The notes below the pieces were generated by a model. That model made no database searches, was not told where the DNA came from, and saw only the letters and a list, made by a program, of their open reading frames with translations. From contig NC_080395.1 of the NCBI RefSeq assembly GCF_030265065.1, positions 4,786,001-4,850,000 of the forward strand: a stretch of DNA of 64,000 nt. The letters are read 5' to 3'. The DNA is from Corythoichthys intestinalis. Lineage: Eukaryota > Chordata > Actinopteri > Syngnathiformes > Syngnathidae. The stretch's first letter is position 1, and every line of letters begins with the position of its first letter. Made by a program: the position numbers and the translations under genes. Positions 1-10,900 of the stretch are shown here, one piece after another.

Positions 1-97
1 TCCTGTTGTCTTCAGAAGGTTGACTCACGCCACTGGCGCTGCCCCGTGCATTTCCTTGTTAGCAGTTTATTTTTTGAATAAAATACTTGGTTGAACA

Positions 98-1729
98 CAA
101 GGGCGCAGGTTTGGTTTCAGCGTTGGTAGGGACGATATAACAGCATAATTTAGATGTACACTTTTCGCTGGGAACGGGACATAATAAGACCAAACAGACC
201 GTGTGAAAGGCGGTCAGGGCTCCATTTCTCACCAATAAGAACCTAATTAATTGATAAGCTAAATGATAAATGCAAAAATAAATCTGTATTGATTTATACT
301 AATTTTCACACGGTAAATTTATAGTATAACGTGTTAATCTGATGTTTCTTAAATCTAGTCGAATCATTTTCTGTTTTTGAGTTTTAAAGGCTAGTTAGCA
401 GATGAATGTGTCAGATTGTTCCACTTACGTTTAGTAAATATTACCATTTGTTCTCATTAACTCCAAAAAACCTAGTTTTCACTCAAATCAAGATTTTTTT
501 TTTAATGTTTTGAACAATACCTATTCTTGAATTAACAACGTTTCTCACAAACTAGGTTGTTTTTGTTGTTTTTTTAATCTAGAAGCTTTTTGCCTAAAAT
601 AAGTCTGTTGAGCTTATTTTCAGCTAGCTATTTTTCCTTATTTCAAGAATTCGAGTAAAATTGAAGCTCTGGCAGATAATTTCACTTATTCCTAGTAGAT
701 TGACACTGATTCAAACCTTTTCTAAAACGACTTTATTCTATTTTATCAGCAAATTGATATTGCAATATTTGAACACAAATTTGTGTATTAACATTCAAAG
801 AAACACAAAATTGTTAATCATGTTTTAACTATCCAGGAATGCAAAACATAAACATTTGTTTTAATACCACTCAAAATTGTCCGTCTAAATAAATAAAATA
901 TAACAAAATAACTTTTTAGTCCGGGAATAACAAAAATAAATAAAAATGGAGGCTTCCTTCAGGAAAAACACGACTCCTTTTGTCCACAAGCGCAGCCAAA
1001 TTCAACAAAAAAAAAGCAAGCAAGCTCATTTGGGCTGCTTTAAGACCATGTAAGCAAAGTAAAAATGAAAACTGGGAAGAAGGTGGTAAACCTTGGTCCA
1101 CTACATTCCTTACAGCTGAGCAGAGGTTCACTACATTTCTCAGTTTAATTGTTAACATAGTAAAATACACATACAGGAGAACACTGCTTCTCCCTACTCA
1201 GGTTGGAAAGTTCACACAGTTTAATGTAATGTTAATGCTAAACTGTGATGCAGGTCGCACTTTAATTAGCAAAATTAGTGCTGCCTTTCCCAACTTTTCA
1301 CTTTTGACATTACTTACAGTAACTGCTGGCCGGAAAAAAAAGCTTCTAATATCCCTCCTCTTCGAAGCAGGCGGAGAAGGCATGTCACGTAATTCTGTAC
1401 TGTGAGAGAGAGTGCATAAGGATGGAGTGAAGTCATCAGCCAATAAAACATGTGTTTGAGGAAAAAACCTGGACTGGCTCATTCAGAAAGTGAAAAAGGG
1501 GTAAATGTAATTCTGAAAGAGATGAAAATAATTCACTTAATAATGGTAGGGTCAATTCTACCGTGCAACATATGGGATGACAATCTAAATGACCTATATA
1601 ACTGAACACATTATTATATAACTGAACACATTATATTATGCAAATAAGGTTGCTTCAAAGTTGGTGGGGACAATTTGAGCATCCTGAAAAGTTGCTAGTG
1701 TTTTGTCCCTATGCAAACCTATGCCCTTG
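98..1729 (+). mobile_element. Non-autonomous hAT transposon, family A, copy 1
   Basis: The element begins CAAGGGCGCAGGTTTGG and ends with the inverted form AACCTATGCCCTTG. It is flanked by a perfect 8-bp target duplication, gttgaaca (90-97 and 1730-1737), which is the hAT signature. No transposase is visible. Positions about 310-800 hold an AT-rich segment related in reverse orientation to 12550-12990, so another repeat is probably embedded. Two relatives lie at 2068-2877 and 19713-29681. Confidence 0.85.
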
Positions 1730-2067
1730 GTTGAACATACAAAGTATGCACACGAGTCATTGGACAGTTTGAAAAAGTAGCAGACGACTCGTGGGCTGCC
1801 ATTGACGTCACTAGTTGACCAATTAATTTTGACTGGGAGGTAGGGATAGGCGATATCACACTTTACAGAGATCATAGTTCTTGTCATTTTTTGCAGTCAA
1901 ATTATTTTTACACAGGCTAATCACTGGACAAATAGTGGCCACACATGTATTTTGTGCATATAATGTGCAATACATAATAAAACTAAAGTCAAATGAATCT
2001 ATACTTACACTACATATATATAAATGGAACTGTGTGAGTGTGTATGAGTGTGTGTGGGTGTTTGCAT

Positions 2068-2877
2068 CAAGGGCCTAAGTTTGGTCTCAACGTTGGTAGG
2101 GACGATATAACAGCTTAGCCTGCATGTACACATTTGCTGGGGACGGGACATTAATAAGACCAAACAGATTGGGTCGACGGGGGAAAGGGCTACATTTCTC
2201 ATGAAGATGAACCAAATAAATTGATAGGCTAAATGATCAAAAGAAAATTAATCTGTATTGACTTGTATTAACGTTCATACAGTATGTGTTGGTTCAGGTG
2301 ATGCAGTGTTCCATTAAAACCTTTGTTTTCAAAATTACTATAGAAACATTATGAAAATTTCCAAAAATGATTTTATTAGCAAATTTAAATTGCAATATTT
2401 GAACATAACTGACATTATAATAACATAAATGATAAATACAAACTTGCTCATTATCTCGAACCATCCTGGAATGCAAAAAAATATATAAACATTTGTCTTT
2501 GACTGTCTAAATAAATGAATCAGGGTCAGGGTATAACACAAATAAAATGAATAAATACATTTAAAATATACAAATACATTTTAAATGGATGCAAGTCATC
2601 AGCCAATCAAAGGTGCGTTTGAGGAGGGGAAATGGACTGGTACATCCAGCAATTAAAAAGGGGCAAATGTTAGTCCGAACATAATGAAAATAATTCACTT
2701 AACAATGGTAGGGTAAATCCTAACATTACAAAATATGGGAAGACAATCTATATAACTTATAACTGAACTGAATATACTCTAAATAAGGTTGCTTAAAAAT
2801 TGGTGGGGACAATTTGAGCATTCTGAAAAGTTGCTAGTGTTATGTCCCTACCGTTCCTATCCAAACCTACGCCTTTG
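2068..2877 (+). mobile_element. Non-autonomous hAT transposon, family A, copy 2 (short form)
   Basis: It has the same ends as the element at 98-1729 (CAAGGGCCTAAGTTTGG at the left, CCAAACCTACGCCTTTG at the right). The flanks are gtttgcat and gttcgcat, an 8-bp duplication with one mismatch. At 810 bp it is half the length of copy 1, so it is an internal-deletion form. A GT-rich microsatellite lies just left, about 2033-2060. The spacer 1738-2067 shows nothing else recognisable. Confidence 0.8.
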
Positions 2878-2991
2878 GTTCGCATGTTTTTTGCCTATGC
2901 AGATTTTGACAAAATTTGACACAGTTCTCCTTTTTTGTGTCTGGGAGTGTTCTTAGATGGGTTTGACGGTTTCGCGGATGAAGAAAGATGA

Positions 2992-3227
2992 TTGGATTAT
3001 TCTTGCAACGACGACACATTTCTTTTGTCCATTAATCCTGTGTTTTCAGACAATAATCAACCCAAACTGGCTAACGAGTGTCCGTGCCTTGGACCTGTTA
3101 GTTTCCCAAGCAAGTGTACACCGTTAGTCTCCCAAGAAAGCGGTACAATTCAGAAGATTCCATTTGTATCGAAGCAAAAAATGAATTGGGATCGGACACA
3201 AACACACCGGATAGGCTTTCCATACAG
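2992..3227 (+). other. Short open frame ending at a donor-like site, unidentified
   Basis: About 78 codons are open and stop just past a good splice donor (CATACAG then GTAGGT at 3228). The composition looks protein-like, with Pro, Ser and Cys, and includes a NECPCLGPVSFPSK segment. No domain is recognised. The frame opens right after a stop and has no convincing ATG, so it could be an internal exon, a transposon exon remnant or chance. Nothing else is recognised in 2878-3804. Confidence 0.2.
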
Positions 3228-3804
3228 GTAGGTTGCTGGAATTATTAGCGTTACTTCGCTTCCATTCCCACCTCATCTAGAAATGTTAATTGCATTTGTG
3301 CCGTTCGAAATATGTATACATTTAGCAAGACAACATATTGCCTTGTTGAAATTATTCATCATCTTCATACCTTTTGAAAATGGAATGTTTTTTTTTCCCT
3401 AGTAGATTCTGGTGGTCCATATAAACTCGATGGAGTTTCACAGAGGGATACAAACCCTGAAGAGGGTATGACATCATGTGAATTACACCCGTTCTTATGT
3501 ATGTGACTTCCCATCATGTCTGGTTGAAAAAATGAAGAGGAGTTATCCTTCTGGAGGTGAAACTGCAACGGAAGAAAAAAGAGATAGTGGTAGGTGAATT
3601 GTTGTCTACTGTAATCGATTGATTGTGTCCTTATTACGGTAAACACAGGTACTACCTAACTTCCGTGAATCCTATGCTGGCCCTATCAGTCACTTGACAT
3701 CTTTAAAAGCGCCGTAAAAGGTCAATTATTTTACATACTTTATGTATACAGGATGTGTCTTGAAATGTTTATTTTTATTTTTTGTATGGCAAGATCAATT
3801 ATGG

Positions 3805-4029
3805 CAGGGCTCTCTAAACCGGTCCTCAAGGGCCGCTGTGGGGCCTGGGATTTTGTTTCAACCGATCGAGTACCGACAGTTTAACCGATGAAGTTTCTGC
3901 TAAAACAAGCAGCACCTGACTGCAATCAACTGATTACACTTGTAAAACACCAGATTGGTGCATAGGTGTTGTCTTGTTTTGTTGGAATGAAATCCTGCGG
4001 CCCTATGTGGAATAGTTTGGAGACCACTG
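3805..4029 (+). mobile_element. hAT MITE, family B, copy 1
   Basis: A 225-bp element begins CAGGGCTCTCTAAACC and ends GTTTGGAGACCACTG. The flanking 8-bp duplication aattatgg is perfect (3797-3804 and 4030-4037). It is the reverse-oriented relative of the 236-bp element at 13746-13981; both share the internal stretch about a 'caagtgcaatcagttgattg' type sequence. Confidence 0.85.
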
Positions 4030-4840
4030 AATTATGGCATTAACAATGAAGTCCTTTTATAGACAGAGATATATTATAATCAATTGGACACGTAAAACTT
4101 GCTTTGAAAAATAAATTCTTACATTTGTTTATTCAGGTTGATCATAGAGCTAGTACAGAAAATGAATCCAACTCCAGTTCAGCCTTGCAGTACTTTGAGC
4201 GCCCCAAGTCAGACAGTCACAGTCTAGACACATTTTCTTAATTTTTCTCTCAAAGTGCCCGAAATTGATGCATTTTACAATAAAATGTAAAAAAAAAAAA
4301 AAAAAATTCTCCCCTGGGAGGCATGCCCCCGGACCCCCTTAGGGTGTCTGGTTTTCCCTTCGTATAGCGATTCTTGTGGGCTGGGCAGAGTCAAAGTCCA
4401 GAGCTACTTCTTATTCCCAGTCCGCCCCTGGACAGGTATAAAAATAGTTGGAAAAATACCCTGGAGAAAATGATCAGTCCTAGTGTAGACGTAGCCCTAA
4501 TTAAGGAGGCACAGACATTTCAGAGTCTGACTCCAATTTATTGGGTGTTTACTTGAATCATTCAAACAATTGTTCAAGCGTTCTGGGGGTTGTCTGACTT
4601 ACCCTTATTTGATGATCAAAGACACGAGTCGACTAAGGGGAGTCTTGTGACTCCTTTGTCTTCTTCAAAGTTTTAAGATCACTGGGCTTACTTCTGTGAC
4701 ACCAGATGGTATATGTTAAACTAACCTGAATGTGAATGCATTATTGCATTGACTAAAGACAAAAGGCTACATAATGCAAACAAGTGATCATATAAACGTG
4801 AGTTCATAACGTAACGTATCATAACATATTGGGGAAAATG
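4030..4840. other. Unassigned intergenic sequence
   Basis: No gene, inverted terminal repeat or conserved frame is recognised here. There is a poly-A run near 4290 followed by a short GC-richer patch. Confidence 0.4.
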
Positions 4841-5229
4841 CCACAGTAACAAAAAAATACAATTAATCGATAGTTATGAGATAGATATCCGTGACGCCAT
4901 TTTTTTTTTCAGTGTGACGTAAATTGTTTCAAAGATTAAAATATGCAAGTGAATAATTCTTTTAAAGTCGTTTCTTTTCCTTTTATTAAACGAAATATTA
5001 GACATCAATTAACGATTCTAAGCTAAAAATGACATTTTGTTTAATAAATATAGTTACTTACCTTCTTTTTATGGCTGGGTTGACACAAAAGCGGTTTCGC
5101 CATGTCTGTAACGAGGGTTTCCAGGGTAAAAGGCACAAATTAAAAATAGTTTGGGGGCTTAATGCGCCATGAATCTCCAATGGCAGCATATAGACATTTT
5201 GTTCTATCAAACACATTTTCATACATATA
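4841..5229 (+). repeat. Fragment of interspersed repeat W
   Basis: This stretch closely matches 56270-56660 (plus) and, in part, 34887-34960 (minus). Shared landmarks are a 'gttatgag(a/g)tagatatcc' motif, a 'tggctgggttga' motif and 'gcagcatatagacat'. The fragment is cut at its right by the mariner-like element at 5230. The family is not identified. Confidence 0.55.
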
Positions 5230-5720
5230 CAGTGGTACCTCTACATACGATCGCTTCGACACACGAACTTTTCGACATCCGACGTAAAATTTGACTCGCC
5301 ATTTGTTTCTACATCTGACGACATGCTCGAAATACGACGACAATGGCAGCACCGCAGACGAATGCACGGCGGATTTTCTTGTGTGACAAATCAACACTGG
5401 TTTCAGAAAAGGTTGGTACAGGTGGTGAAACAAGGAAAAAGTTGACGCTTACCTTCTAAATGAAGATGCAAATGACAGAAAAATATGAGCGTAGGGTGGG
5501 CATCCGTGAAATGGCTCAACAACCATCGTTCGCCAGTCTTTATAAGTTAAGCTGACAATTCTTATTGTGGTAACATCTCCAGAGAAATCGCCAACTTCGC
5601 CACGTTTTTATCATTTATTTCACAACTTATTCAAAACAAAAACACCTTCTGTCTGCCGCAATTGACGGTGTTCTCAAGAAAACATTCAAAGTGAAAGTGA
5701 AACTCAAGCTCACCGGTCTG

Positions 5721-6212
5721 TAGAGCCTAGTTCGGGCCTAAAAAATCAAGCCCGACCCGACACGGCCCGCTGGTATTGAGGCCCGACCCGGCCCGAGCTC
5801 GATCACTTAACTAGATTTGCAGGCCTGAGCCCGAAAAACCCGATTTTTTTTTTTTTTTTTTTTTTGAGTGACGCGGAAAAAACGCAGCAGCAGCAATTTA
5901 TTGTCATTTCTTCGAGTTGGCAGAAAAAAACGCAAATTTTCTTAATGTTTAAATAATCTACATATGTTTTTTAGAATTATCAAAGCATTCACACAACGTA
6001 ATAACGCTGGGAAAGTTTGTTAAACATATTTCTGAGTGTGTGGGATATTGTTCTCACATGGACGCGCCTCTCTGACAAGGAGAGGGAACAGGAGAGGGGG
6101 GCGCCTCGGCCGTGCGCAAACGGTAGAGGGGGAGGACAAGAAGGAAAAGCGGCCGGCGCCACGGCGTTCGTGCACACGCACAAGCAAAAGCGCAATACAG
6201 AGAGACTGCTCT

Positions 6213-6246
<34 letters not shown>

Positions 6247-6728
6247 AGTGACGCGGAAAAAACGCAGCAGCAGCAATTTATTTTCATTTCTTCGAGTTGG
6301 CAGAAAAAAACGCAAGTTTTCTTAATGTTTAAATAATCTACATATTTTTTTGAGAATTATCAAAGCATTCACACAACGAAATAACGCTGGGAAAGTTTGT
6401 TAAACATATTTCTGAGTGTGTGGGATATTGTTCTCACATGGACGCGCTTCTCTGACAAGGAGAGGGAACAGGAGAGGGGGGCGCCTCGGCCGTGCGCAAA
6501 CGGTAGAGAGGGAGGACAAGAAGGATAAGCGGCCGGCGCCACGGCGTTCGTGCACACGCACAAGCAAAAGCGCAATACAGAGTGCTTGCTCTCCATTTTT
6601 TTTTTTTTTTTTTTAAATAATTTATTAGTCCGGCATGGCGGCCCGACCCAATTTGACCCGAACGTGAATGCTTAAATTGTGGGCCCGACCCGACCCGACA
6701 TGGGTTCGGGCACAAAATCTAACCTCTG
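5721..6728 (+). mobile_element. Non-autonomous hAT inserted in the mariner-like element
   Basis: The terminal repeats carry repeated 'cccgacccgac' motifs: TAGAGCCTAGTTCGGGCC at the left, and at the right the inverse of CAGAGGTTAGATTTTGTG. The perfect 8-bp duplication ccggtctg lies at 5713-5720 and 6729-6736. The paralogous site near 34165-34185 reads straight through with a single copy of this octamer, so the insertion is proven by an empty site in the same window. Confidence 0.85.
5866..6615 (+). repeat. Two tandem units of about 380 bp
   Basis: Two near-identical direct units start at about 5867 and 6247 with gagtgacgcggaaaaaacgc. Each ends in a poly-T run of variable length. They lie inside the hAT at 5721-6728. 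The poly-Phe and poly-Lys reading frames across them are artefacts of the homopolymer. Confidence 0.85.
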
Positions 6729-7073
6729 CCGGTCTGTCTCTGGCACGTGAGCCCCGCGGTGCGTTCAGGGTCAGCAAAAAACGTCCGCCACATTAGAACC
6801 CGATTCGTTACATTAATACAGGAATTATTATTATTATTATTATGATTCCGATTTTGATTTATAATTTATTTGTTTTGCTATGTGTAATTGCCATTTGTAA
6901 TAGTACCAGCAGTATTTTTTAAGGATTTAGTGCAGGTTTTTGGGCTGTGGAACGAATTAATGGAATTATAATGTATTCCTATGGGAAAATCCTGCTCGAC
7001 ATACGACCATTTCGACTTACAAACAAGGTCCTGGAACGGATTAACTTCGTATGTAGAGGTACCACTGTATATA

Positions 7074-7122
7074 CAGTGGGTTTTCCCATTGGCAGTGTAT
7101 CAAATACTTGTTCTCCCCACTG
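7074..7122 (+). mobile_element. 49-bp remnant of a TA-flanked MITE
   Basis: CAGTGGG at the left and CCCACTG at the right, with TA on both sides, frame 'aagtatttgatacactgcc'-type sequence (minus strand) known from abundant fish repeats. It abuts the larger mariner-like element. The stretch 7123-7542 has no recognised feature. Confidence 0.5.
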
Positions 7123-7542
7123 TATATGTACCAAGGAGAACGTTTAAACTTAAAACATGTTGAATTATGATGTGAAATCCTTTTGGGCTGATCTTTGGAT
7201 CTGGTCTATTTTGTGGATGTGTTTGAACAATCCAAATGTTCGCAAGCAATTTTTTAAAAATCAGTGTACCTGTGGATGCTGTGAAAGTTAGTTAAATGTT
7301 ACGTTGCTGCCATTCTTCTGTGGATTTTGCACTAGCCAAGCCAGACCAAGCAAGTCAATTTTTTATGTTAATGGTTTATGTTATCAAATGTTTTATATAA
7401 CTTGTCTACCAACTTTTTCTTTTGATGAGGTCTTATACATCATTTACTTATTTCTTGTTTATTCATGTGTGCAAAAAACACATTTTTTAGCAGCGTGCAA
7501 TGACGGGGGCCCCAGAGAGATCTTGCTTGGAGACCCAAGAAA

Positions 7543-7652
7543 TGCCACTGGTCACATCACTCAAATGGTTGACGAGCTCAAGTTTATAAAAGTTGTTGTC
7601 CGCAGATATCCGAGAGACGGTCACTTCGCTCACGCGTTGACAAGAAGGAAGG
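7543..7652 (+). promoter_or_regulatory. 5' region and 47-nt leader of NLR gene 1
   Basis: TATAAAA lies at 7585-7591, 68 bp before the ATG. A 47-nt leader (7606-7652) follows an AG at 7604-7605. Gene 2 (38968-39014) and the relic at 38388-38434 have leaders of exactly the same length after the same 'gcag', so that AG may be a splice acceptor of a 5' noncoding exon. The alternative is a TATA-driven start close to 7610-7620. The sequence does not decide between them. Confidence 0.4.
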
Positions 7653-7908
7653 ATGGCTCTGGACAGCAAGCGGAAGGAGCTGCTGTTGGGAACGCTGAAG
7701 GAGCTTGGGGAGGACGACTTCGAGGAATTCAAGTTCTTTTCGGACCTGCCTCAAAGCGTACAAGAAAACCCCCGCCGGGTGAACATTGCTAACGCGCTGG
7801 TGAAGAAGCACGGCGAGAATACTCTGGAGGAGACCATCAAAATTCTGGAAAAGATTGGTAACAAGAACTTGGCCGAGAAGTTGCGTCGCAACGTGCTGGA
7901 AATAAAAG
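7653..7908 (+). CDS. Gene 1 exon: start codon and PYD
   Basis: The exon encodes 85 residues plus one base, beginning MALDSKRKELLLGTLKEL. It is a death-fold PYD with the family landmarks LxxLxELGExDFxxFKFF and a C-terminal NLAEKLR helix. The donor is AAAAG then GTTAGG at 7909. Phase 1 joins to GC at 8379 to make Gly. The start is fixed by the conserved 47-nt leader and by the identical position in gene 2. Confidence 0.9.
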
Positions 7909-10900
7909 GTTAGGCCCCAAAGTAGCTTCAGGGGTTAGAACACCGGTGACTTAGAAACTGTGGAAGTCAACCGTGAGACGAGTAAGAATTACTTGTCCTA
8001 AAATTCTGTTCTGGTCTGCATGAACCTCAGGTTGTACTGATTCAGTTGAGCCTCCATTCTCAAATGCTCCCCCGGGTGCTCCTTCTGCCCTGGCAGACAA
8101 TCGGACTTTATCAGTTTTGATCAAAGCCAAAGACATTTGGAAAGCCTGTTTTTTTTGTAAAGCAGGATGTAGAGCTCCTAAAAAAATCATCAGTTTCACT
8201 TCTTAAGCTCATATTTCACAAAAGCAAGGGAGACTTTTAGCTGATGAACTTTCATTAAAAGTGTTTCTTTCTAGGTGTAACATCTATGCATTCATGTCTC
8301 TGGTGGCTGTGTGCCCTGGGGTTGTTTGCAAAGTTGTTGTTTTTTTGTCCATAATGGGTCACCCCTGCTCTCTTGCAGGCGCCGTCTTCTCCGTCCATGA
8401 TGATGATCATATTGACAGATTGAAGGCAGACCTGCAAGAAAAGCTGCATAGTATATACAGCTTTGTTCCCGAAGGCAACACCGAGCACTGGCAGCAGCAG
8501 CCTCTGGCCGACGTCTACACGGAGCTGGACGTCACCTACGGGGCCGACGTCAGGCCCGACGAGCGACACGAGGTCCTTCAGATGGAGACGCGTACCTCCG
8601 CGGCCAAGAAGTCTATCCTGCCGTGCGATATTTTCAAAAGCCATGACGGGCAGCCGCGACCGATACGCACACTGCTCACCGTTGGCTTCGCGGGAATCGG
8701 GAAAACCTTCCTGGTTCAAAAGTTTGTGTGCGACTGGGCCAGCAGGAATAAAAACCAGGACGTACACTTCATATTTCCCTTCACCTTCCGCGAGTTGAAC
8801 ACTGACGAAGGGAAAAACTTTACGCTGGCCAAGCTCATCCGATGCTACGTTTGTGAGAGCAGGCACATGAGCGAGGAGACTCTGACCATTATATTAGATG
8901 ACCTGCACAAGTCCGGGATACGGGACTACGAAAGCAGCCGGATCAAGATCTTGTTTGTTTTGGACGGACTGGACGAGTGCAAGTTCAAAATGGACTTGAA
9001 GAATGAGATGAAAGTAGACCTAGACGTGACGGAGGCCTACCCGCTGGAGATACTCCTGGCGCACGTCATCAAGAGGAACCTGCTTCCGTGCGCCCGGGTT
9101 TGGATCACTACACGGCCCGCGACGGCCCGCGATATCCCTTCCGACCTCATCGACAGCAGAACCGAGGTGAGAGGATTCAGTGATTCCCAAAGGCTGGAGT
9201 ACTTCAGGAAAAAGTTTCAAAATGAGGAGCGTGTCGTTGAGCACATCCGGAAAACTCGCACCATCTTCATCTTGTGCCACCTGCCCATCTTCTGCTGGCT
9301 CACCGCCACAGTTCTTCAGGATCATTTGGACAAAGGGAAGGACGGAGAGCTGCCCACAACGCTGACAGACATGTGCTCGGAGTATGCTTTTAACCAGCTG
9401 GACAAGTCCAAGGAGAGACAGGCGACCGAGTACGCCGATTACGTGAAAGCGCTAGCAAAGCTGGCCTTTCACCACACTATGAGTAAGCAACAGATCTTCT
9501 ACGAGAAGGACCTGGCGGACAGCGGTTTTGATTACAGACAAGCCGCAAAACACTCCGGAATATTCACCGAGGTGTTTAAGGAGGTCCGTCCGCTCAGAAG
9601 AAACCAACAGGGCAAGATGTTTCAGTTCGTCCATCTGACCATGCAGGAGTATATGGCCGCATTCCACGTGATGATTTGCCTGTTCCACGACAACAAAAAC
9701 ATACTGGATGATTCAGAGCATGCATTGGAATGTGCTCCCCAAGAAGAAGAACAATCAAATTTGTTAGAAGAAACAGAATCAGAAGATGGAGAAAAAGAAT
9801 CAGAAGAAGAAACGGAGGATGAATGGGATTGGAAAATCACTGAGGTTCACCGGTCAGCTCTGCAGAAAGCCTCGGAGAGTGAAGGATACCTGGACATGTT
9901 CATCCGCTTCCTCCTTGGCCTTTCCTTGCCGTGCAACCAGGAACTAGTGGGGGAACTTCTGAAGGCTCCTCAGGACTGCAGGCAAAACAAGTCAAAGACA
10001 GTCAAGTTGATCAAGCAGAGAATAAAACGGAACACTCCAGAGAAGAACATCAACTTGTTCTACTGCCTAAACGAGCTGAAGGACGACTCTTTGCTGAAGC
10101 AGTTTCAGATAAAGAAAAATAGTTCACGAATAATTGACTGGGACGACATGCCAAATGACATGTGGTCAGCCTTGGTCTTCTTCTTACTGACAGACGACAA
10201 AACCATGAAGTCCTTTCGCCTGGGGTATTATTCCCCATCGCCTTTGGGGCTCGAGAAGCTGTTGGTGGTGGTCAAGGCTTCTGAAGAATCAGAGTGCGTG
10301 ATTTAAAGTCTTTTTGAAGTAGGAAAGATCCAAAAGCACAATGGCGAATCCAAAAAGAAGTGCAGTGTTTCCCCTAGGTTTTTTTGAAGCTGTGGTGGTC
10401 GGCTGTATCGGAGTCAGATAGCCTCACCATGTCGTGCCACGGCGATTTTTTTTGTTATTTTCCATTATTTTTTCCTCCAAGAAGAAACATAACAAAGATA
10501 TATTTTAAATATTTCATTAACTAGGCTAATGTTGTAGCTCTCACCTACGGTACATGTATGTAAAATGCATAGCTGATTACAGCTACGTTACCCTATGTAA
10601 TTATGCGACTTTTTTTCTCGTAGCAATAGTACGACTTACATCTCGTAGTCACTCAGGGTTCGCAACCCAAACTGTTGAAAGAGCCATATTTGACCCCCCC
10701 AAAAAACCCAAAAACTGATACAGTATGTCTGGAGCCGCAAAAAATTAAAAGCCTTGTACAAGCCTTATAATTATCAATACTAGTTATATTAGCCTACTAC
10801 AGAAATGACTAAGTTGGCTAGAAATACATAATTAGCCTTCATGATTCAATGTTTATTTTCCCTGCAGTGGATCCTATGGAGAATGACGCACCACGTGACT

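Larger units (their letters stand above)
5230..7067 (-). mobile_element. Tc1/mariner-like non-autonomous element, copy 1 (interrupted)
   Basis: The ends are CAGTGGTACCTCTACATACG and its inverse, CGTATGTAGAGGTACCACTG, flanked by TA on both sides (5228-5229 and 7068-7069). That is the Tc1/mariner target pattern. The 863-bp element at 33819-34681 is the same family in the opposite orientation and lacks the hAT insertion found here at 5721-6728. No transposase frame is visible. Confidence 0.8.

Noticed and set aside
6017-6616. Several overlapping frames with poly-Phe or poly-Lys
   Set aside because: They cross homopolymer T runs inside a MITE, exist in all frames and lack any domain.
8261-8378. 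N-terminal extension of the large open frame of gene 1
   Set aside because: It lies before a strong acceptor (ctcttgcag), and the PYD exon joins in phase at 8379; the extension is intron read-through.
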